A stretch of 10,883 nucleotides of DNA from an uncultured Eubacteriales bacterium. Its GTDB lineage: Bacteria; Bacillota_A; Clostridia; Lachnospirales; Lachnospiraceae. A model generated the notes under the pieces. It worked only from the letters and a program-made list of their open reading frames with translations, was not told the DNA's origin and did no database searches. Positions 7,311-10,883 of the stretch are shown piece by piece (position 1 is the stretch's first letter; each line of letters starts with the position of its first letter). Location of the stretch: assembly GCA_900321365.1 (NCBI GenBank), contig ONVT01000099.1, positions 1-10,883 on the forward strand, given 5' to 3'. Both the position numbers and the translations under genes were made by a program.

Positions 7311-8234
7311 ATGATCATGGATTATGACAACAGACCTGTGGATGAATCTGTGAATAAACCTGTAAATAAACCTGTGAATAAACCTGTGGATGAACCTGTG
7401 AATAAACCTGTGGATGAAATCGGGCGGAGCCTGCAGAAGGACCGGCGGTTTCACGAAAGACTTGTCAGCCCGTTCACAAAGGCCCTTGGCAGATATGAAC
7501 TCCTCAGCCCGGGGGACAGCGTGGCGGTCTGTATCTCCGGCGGAAAAGACTCCATGCTGATGGCCAAGCTGTTCCAGCTCCTCAAACTCCACCAGAAGTT
7601 TGATTTCGAGGTGAAGTTCCTGACCATGGATCCCGGGTACAGCAGTAAGAACCGCGCAAGGATTGAGGAAAACGCCGCAAAACTCGGCATTCCCCTCACC
7701 ATCTTTCAGACCCGGATCTTTGATGCTCTCGACCACATCCCGAAGAACCCGTGCTACCTGTGCGCCCGCATGCGCAGGGGATATCTCTACCGGGCGGCTA
7801 AGGATCTTGGCTGCAGCAAGATCGCCCTCGGCCATCATTACGACGACGTCATCGAAACCATCCTGATGAGCATGCTCTGGGCCGGGCAGTTCCAGACCAT
7901 GATGCCGAAGCTTCACAGCACCAACTTCGAGGGGATGGAGCTGATCCGCCCCATGTACCTGGTCCGCGAAGAAGACATCATCGACTGGGCACAGAAGAAC
8001 GACCTCCATTTCCTGCGCTGCGCCTGCCACTTCACCGAAAACTGCTCCACCCTCCGCGAGGACGGAACCAGCGCGTCCAAGAGACTTGAGACAAAGCAGC
8101 TGATCCGCACCCTCCGGAAAACCAACCCCGACGTCGAGGCTAACCTCTTCAAAACCGCGCAGAATGTCAACCTGGACCGTGTCATCGCCTACAAGAAGAA
8201 CCTGACATATCACAACTTCCTCGAGGAGTACTGA
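7311..8234 (+). CDS. TtcA-like PP-loop ATPase (tRNA thiolation family) with repeat-encoded N-terminus
   Basis: 307-aa soluble protein of the TtcA/TilS PP-loop superfamily. The adenylation loop SGGKDS is at 76-81, and GHHYDD (174-179) is the conserved second motif. Cys148 and Cys151 (CYLCARMRRG) plus Cys237 or Cys239 (RCACHF) match the layout of the cysteines that hold a [4Fe-4S] cluster in TtcA, which makes 2-thiocytidine at tRNA position 32. Whether this homologue acts on the same tRNA base is not known, so no gene symbol is given. Residues 9-36 are a PVDE/PVNK tandem repeat not seen in typical family members; the conserved region begins near residue 38. GGAG at 7303-7306 lies 4 bases before ATG 7311 and 10 before ATG 7317, so either start is possible. 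Later ATGs are too far inside the fold. Confidence 0.88.
   Translation: MIMDYDNRPVDESVNKPVNKPVNKPVDEPVNKPVDEIGRSLQKDRRFHERLVSPFTKALGRYELLSPGDSVAVCISGGKDSMLMAKLFQLLKLHQKFDFEVKFLTMDPGYSSKNRARIEENAAKLGIPLTIFQTRIFDALDHIPKNPCYLCARMRRGYLYRAAKDLGCSKIALGHHYDDVIETILMSMLWAGQFQTMMPKLHSTNFEGMELIRPMYLVREEDIIDWAQKNDLHFLRCACHFTENCSTLREDGTSASKRLETKQLIRTLRKTNPDVEANLFKTAQNVNLDRVIAYKKNLTYHNFLEEY
7335..7418 (+). repeat. Seven in-frame 12-bp tandem units encoding PV(DE/NK)
   Basis: Seven 12-bp units run from 7335 to 7418 in frame with the TtcA-like gene and encode PVDE, SVNK, PVNK, PVNK, PVDE, PVNK and PVDE. Two DNA types alternate: CCTGTGGATGAA (units 1, 5, 7) and CCTGTGAATAAA (units 4, 6, with near copies 2 and 3). 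The segment is more AT-rich than its surroundings. The encoded stretch alternates acidic and basic residues and is probably disordered. Copy-number change would add or remove four residues without shifting the frame. Confidence 0.95.
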
Positions 8235-8238
8235 CTCA

Positions 8239-8266
8239 GCGGCCCGGGCGTCGGAAGGCGGGCCGC
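8239..8266 (+). terminator. GC-rich hairpin after the TtcA-like gene, possible terminator
   Basis: GCGGCCCG (8239-8246) pairs with CGGGCCGC (8259-8266) around a 12-base loop, starting four bases after the stop. No T tract follows, so it is a weak intrinsic terminator at best. It may instead act as an RNA 3'-end structure. It does separate the TtcA-like gene from the promoter that follows. Confidence 0.4.
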
Positions 8267-8283
8267 GTGCTCCTCGCGAAAAT

Positions 8284-8312
8284 TTGCAGGCTCTCATTTT
8301 CTATGCTATACT
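8284..8312 (+). promoter_or_regulatory. Sigma-A-type promoter with extended -10 for the glycan operon
   Basis: TATACT at 8307-8312 is a five-of-six match to the -10 consensus and is preceded by TG one base upstream (TGCTATACT), an extended -10 element. TTGCAG at 8284-8289 lies 17 bases upstream as a partial -35 box. Transcription would start near 8319, giving a leader of roughly 20 to 30 bases with AGGAGG at 8333-8338. This is the most convincing promoter in the window. Confidence 0.72.
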
Positions 8313-8341
8313 GACTTGTCTATAGTGTTATGAGGAGGACT

Positions 8342-8776
8342 ATGCCCGTGAAGGAACTGAAAAAAGGCCGGTATGTCGGCGAAGTACCCCTGATGTGGTT
8401 CCTCGCGCTGCATCTGAGCCTGATCGTGAACTCTCTTGCCGGAACCGCGTCCAAGCTGGCCGGGCAGAACGAGTTCCTGTCCTTCGGATTCGTGTTCTGG
8501 TACGGCGTCATGCTCCTGATCACGATGGCATTCGCCGTCGCGTGGCAGCAGATCCTCAAGCACATGTCGCTGACATTCGCATTTACGAACAAACCGGTCA
8601 CCATCATCTGGGGACTGATCTGGGGCGTGACTATCTTCCATGAGAAGCTCAGCTGGAAGATGATCCTCGGCTCCGCGATCATCCTGGTCGGAATCATCGT
8701 CGGCGTATCCGACCCGGGGAATTCCCCGAAGGAAGATGAGGAGAGTGCGGTCCTGGAAAAGGAGGCGCGCTCATGA
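8342..8776 (+). CDS. Small DMT/SMR-like membrane protein, first of an overlapping pair
   Basis: 144-aa membrane protein with four predicted helices at about 17-36, 47-68, 77-98 and 105-123 and a charged cytoplasmic-looking tail. The HEKLSWKMILGSAIILVG segment before and in the last helix resembles the end of an EamA/SMR half-transporter. It overlaps the next gene by four bases (ATGA), so the two are likely made together and could form a heterodimer, as ArnE and ArnF do when flipping undecaprenyl-phosphate-linked aminoarabinose. With a WecE-type aminotransferase and a glycosyltransferase downstream, a role in moving a lipid-linked sugar is inferred, not shown. The start is ambiguous: AGGAGG (8333-8338) is only three bases before ATG 8342 but nine before GTG 8348. 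ATG 8330 overlaps the AGGAGG itself and is unlikely. A drug or small-molecule exporter is the alternative. Confidence 0.8.
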   Translation: MPVKELKKGRYVGEVPLMWFLALHLSLIVNSLAGTASKLAGQNEFLSFGFVFWYGVMLLITMAFAVAWQQILKHMSLTFAFTNKPVTIIWGLIWGVTIFHEKLSWKMILGSAIILVGIIVGVSDPGNSPKEDEESAVLEKEARS

Positions 8777-9153
8777 GCATGACACTGCTGTCCGGCGGCT
8801 TCAGCATGTTCCACGGACTGGAAAAGTATATCATCGTATGGATCGTTTCCGTACTGATCTCCTCCATCGCGCAGGTCATGCTGAAGGCGGAGGCGAATAA
8901 GGAACACGAGAGCAGGATAAAGGAATACCTGAACCCGATGGTGATCACAGCGTACGCCATCTTCTTCCTCTCGACCTTCCTGACCATGTACGCGCTCAAG
9001 TATGTGCCGCTGACCTACTCGCCGATCATAGAGCCGCTGAGCTATATCTTCGTTCCGGTGATCGGCGTGCTGGTCCTGAAAGAAAAGATATCCAGAAGAA
9101 GGGTGCTGGGCATCACGATCATGCTGGTCGGCATCGTGGTCTTTTCGATGTAG
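8773..9153 (+). CDS. Small DMT/SMR-like membrane protein, second of an overlapping pair
   Basis: 126-aa membrane protein with four predicted helices at about 18-38, 54-75, 81-102 and 108-126. The LVLKEKISRRRVLGITIMLVG end is typical of EamA/SMR half-transporters (a short acidic-basic turn followed by a Gly-rich last helix). The start ATG 8773 is well fixed: AAAAGGAGG ends at 8765, seven bases upstream, and the ATG overlaps the TGA of the preceding gene. About 40 identifiable features such as helix order and the K-E-K turn are shared with the upstream protein only loosely, so they are better called partners than duplicates. The WecE-type gene follows 11 bases after the stop. The likely role is a subunit of a membrane flippase for a lipid-linked sugar; the substrate is not visible. 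Confidence 0.8.
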   Translation: MSMTLLSGGFSMFHGLEKYIIVWIVSVLISSIAQVMLKAEANKEHESRIKEYLNPMVITAYAIFFLSTFLTMYALKYVPLTYSPIIEPLSYIFVPVIGVLVLKEKISRRRVLGITIMLVGIVVFSM

Positions 9154-9164
9154 AAAGGAATATG

Positions 9165-10298
9165 ATGATTGATTTTAACAGGCCCCCTGTGGTGGGGAGT
9201 GAGACAGAATACTTTCAGAAAGCACTTGAAAACGGGAAGCTGTGCGGGGACGGCCCGTTCACGAAGCAGGCCTCTGAATGGTTTAAGGACCGCTTCCATG
9301 TGAAACACTGCTACCTCACGACATCCTGCACCTCCGCCCTGGAGATGGCCAGCTGGCTGTGTGATCTTGAGCCGGGGGACGAGGTGATCATGCCGTCCTA
9401 CACCTTCGTGTCCACTGCGGACGCGTTTGTGCTGCGCGGCGCGAGAATCGTCTTCGTGGACATCGATCCGAAGACGATGAACCTCGACGCGGAAAAGATC
9501 GAGGATGCCATAACCGAAAGAACGAGGGTGATCTGCCCGGTGCATTACGCCGGCGTAGCCTGCGATATGGACAGGATCGGTGAGATCGCGGCAAAGCACG
9601 GCCTGAAGGTCGTGGAGGACGCCGCGCAGGGCGTGAACGCGTTCTACAAGGGGCGCGCCCTCGGAACGATCGGCGATTACGGCTGCTTCAGCTTCCATGA
9701 GACTAAGAATTATTCCATGGGAGAGGGAGGCGCGATCCTGTTTCATAATGACGAGGACCAGGAGAGGGCAGAGATCGTCCGTGAAAAAGGGACGGACCGG
9801 AGCAAGTTCTTCCGCGGCCAGATCGACAAATACAGCTGGGTCGGATACGGGTCTTCCTACCTTCCGAGTGAACTGAACGCAGCCTACCTCTGCGCGCAGC
9901 TGGAGTATTTTGACCAGATCAACGACAGGCGGCTCGCGATCTGGAATTATTATGACGAGACGCTTCGGCCTCTGGCGGAGGCGGAACTGATCGAACAGCC
10001 GTTTATCCCGGACTACGCGCAGCATAACGCGCACATGTATTACCTGAAGGTGAAGGACCTGGAGGCGAGGACGCGGCTGATCCGGTACCTGAGAGAGAAG
10101 GATATCCTGTCGGTATTCCACTACATTCCGCTGCACACATCGAAGGCCGGCCTGAAGTTCGGACGCTTCCACGGGGAGGATGTCTACACGACAAAGGAGT
10201 CTGAGCGGCTGATGCGGCTTCCGCTGTTCTATAACCTGACCGATGAGCAGATGGAGCATACTGCGCGCAGCATCCTGGATTACCCCGGATGGACATGA
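9165..10298 (+). CDS. wecE: WecE/RffA-type dTDP-4-amino-4,6-dideoxygalactose transaminase
   Basis: PLP-dependent aminotransferase of the DegT/DnrJ/EryC1/StrS family, 377 aa. It is predicted to convert dTDP-4-keto-6-deoxyglucose to dTDP-4-amino-4,6-dideoxygalactose with glutamate as amino donor. From memory it follows enterobacterial WecE/RffA closely along its length: MIDFNRPPVVG at the start, KLCGDGPFT, GDEVIMPSYTFVSTA, VHYAGVACDMD, SFHETKNY with the PLP-binding Lys181, REKGTDRSKFFRGQ, FHYIPLH and TTKESERLMRLPLFYNL. Asp152 (VEDAAQG) should contact the PLP ring nitrogen. ATG 9165 is preferred over ATG 9162 because AAAGGA ends at 9159, leaving five bases rather than two, and the N-terminus then aligns with WecE. 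It sits between the small membrane pair and a glycosyltransferase. Its enterobacterial role is in enterobacterial common antigen; here the sugar probably goes into a different surface glycan. Confidence 0.92.
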   Translation: MIDFNRPPVVGSETEYFQKALENGKLCGDGPFTKQASEWFKDRFHVKHCYLTTSCTSALEMASWLCDLEPGDEVIMPSYTFVSTADAFVLRGARIVFVDIDPKTMNLDAEKIEDAITERTRVICPVHYAGVACDMDRIGEIAAKHGLKVVEDAAQGVNAFYKGRALGTIGDYGCFSFHETKNYSMGEGGAILFHNDEDQERAEIVREKGTDRSKFFRGQIDKYSWVGYGSSYLPSELNAAYLCAQLEYFDQINDRRLAIWNYYDETLRPLAEAELIEQPFIPDYAQHNAHMYYLKVKDLEARTRLIRYLREKDILSVFHYIPLHTSKAGLKFGRFHGEDVYTTKESERLMRLPLFYNLTDEQMEHTARSILDYPGWT

Positions 10299-10299
10299 C

Positions 10300-10883
10300 A
10301 TGAGCAGATCGCTGCTTCAGAAACTGAGACCCTATTACGTTAGGAAGGCTTTCCGGTACCTGAGACACTACGGGCCGAAGGACTTCCTGATTCGCGTGCG
10401 TGAGAGGCTTTCCCCGGAGGAGGTTCCCTACGGGCCGTGGTACGAAGCGCACCGGGCGAAGGGGGAAGCGCTGGAGAAGGAGAAGGAAGAATTTCTCACC
10501 GGATATAAAAAGAAGCAGGGAGGGGAGGAACCCCTGTTTTCCGTGATTGTTCCGGTCTGGAGAACGCCCCGGGAGTACCTGACGCAGCTTCTTGACAGCG
10601 TATTCGGCCAGGTCTTTGAGGATTTTGAGCTTGTGATCGCCAACGCGGATCCTTCGGATGAGACCGTGGGACGGATCCTGGAGGAGGCAGGGCGAAGAGA
10701 CAGCCGCCTGAAAGTAGTTCCCCTGGAGGAGAACCTGGGCATCGCGGCCAATACGAACGCTGCCGTCTCGGCTGCGCGCGGCACATTTGTCTGCTTCATG
10801 GACCATGATGACCTTATCGCGCCGGACGCGCTGTATGAGGCATGGCGGCTGATCGAATCGAAGGATGTCGATCTGATCTACAC
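10300..10883 (+). CDS. Family 2 glycosyltransferase, 3' end beyond the window
   Basis: The frame opens at ATG 10300, one base after the TGA of the aminotransferase gene, and stays open to the right edge (194 codons), so the gene is partial. No strong Shine-Dalgarno site precedes it, which suggests translational coupling. Residues 1 to about 75 are a basic, charged region (GPWYEAHRAKGEALEKEKEEF), as seen ahead of the catalytic domain in some clostridial glycan synthesis enzymes. The GT-A fold starts at FSVIVPVWRTP (about 80). Further marks are the SVFGQ segment, FELVIANADPSDET, NLGIAANTNAAV, ARGTFVCFMDHDD with the metal-binding DxD-type motif (168-171), and APDAL. It should transfer a sugar from a nucleotide donor; donor and acceptor are not known. 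Its place in the operon suggests it builds the glycan that receives the amino sugar. Confidence 0.9.
   Translation, partial: MSRSLLQKLRPYYVRKAFRYLRHYGPKDFLIRVRERLSPEEVPYGPWYEAHRAKGEALEKEKEEFLTGYKKKQGGEEPLFSVIVPVWRTPREYLTQLLDSVFGQVFEDFELVIANADPSDETVGRILEEAGRRDSRLKVVPLEENLGIAANTNAAVSAARGTFVCFMDHDDLIAPDALYEAWRLIESKDVDLIY

Noticed and set aside
7242..8297. Antisense ORF of 351 codons with a repeated HRFI tail on the - strand.
   Set aside because: It is the reverse reading of the TtcA-like gene. The HRFI repeats are just the complement of the 12-bp array, and no ribosome binding site precedes it.
9042..10301. Antisense ORF of 419 codons on the - strand, longer than the aminotransferase gene it covers.
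   Set aside because: It mirrors the WecE-type gene, has no Shine-Dalgarno site before its start, and its product shows no recognisable motif. Long antisense frames are common in GC-rich codon usage.

Overview
The window looks like chromosomal DNA from a GC-rich member of the Clostridia (Bacillota), possibly Lachnospiraceae-like. The reasons are strong purine-rich Shine-Dalgarno sites (AGGAG, AGGAGG), use of TTG and GTG starts, and the mix of gene families. That placement is an inference, because no rRNA or taxonomic marker is present. All eight supported genes lie on the + strand and are tightly packed. No gene-free stretch exceeds about 110 bases.

Region 1 (1-4482) opens with six tandem 13-bp units that run into the start of the first gene. 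Two long ABC exporter subunits follow. The first carries an N-terminal C39 leader peptidase with a complete catalytic set. The second carries an N-terminal domain of the NHLP/NHLM bacteriocin-export type that lacks that set. Together they look like the paired ABC subunits of an NHLP-type RiPP/bacteriocin maturation and export system. The HlyD-like partner and the cargo peptide are not in the window and would most likely lie to the left.

Region 2 (4483-6315) holds a response regulator fused to a degenerate GGDEF domain and an intact EAL domain, so a predicted phosphorylation-controlled c-di-GMP phosphodiesterase. It follows the exporter by about 100 bases with no visible terminator and is closed by a strong hairpin terminator. 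This places a c-di-GMP signalling output in the same likely transcription unit as a peptide exporter.

Region 3 (6326-8266) holds a LysR-family regulator and a TtcA-like PP-loop ATPase with cysteines suited to an Fe-S cluster. A perfect 19-bp palindrome lies between them. The N-terminus of the TtcA-like protein is encoded by seven 12-bp tandem units. A second, weaker hairpin follows.

Region 4 (8284 to the right edge) starts with a clear extended -10 promoter and runs as one operon. It contains two small four-helix DMT/SMR-like membrane proteins with overlapping stop and start codons, a WecE/RffA-type sugar-nucleotide aminotransferase, and the 5' part of a family 2 glycosyltransferase that runs off the window. 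This looks like a surface-glycan module: make a 4-amino-4,6-dideoxy sugar nucleotide, transfer the sugar, and move a lipid-linked sugar across the membrane.
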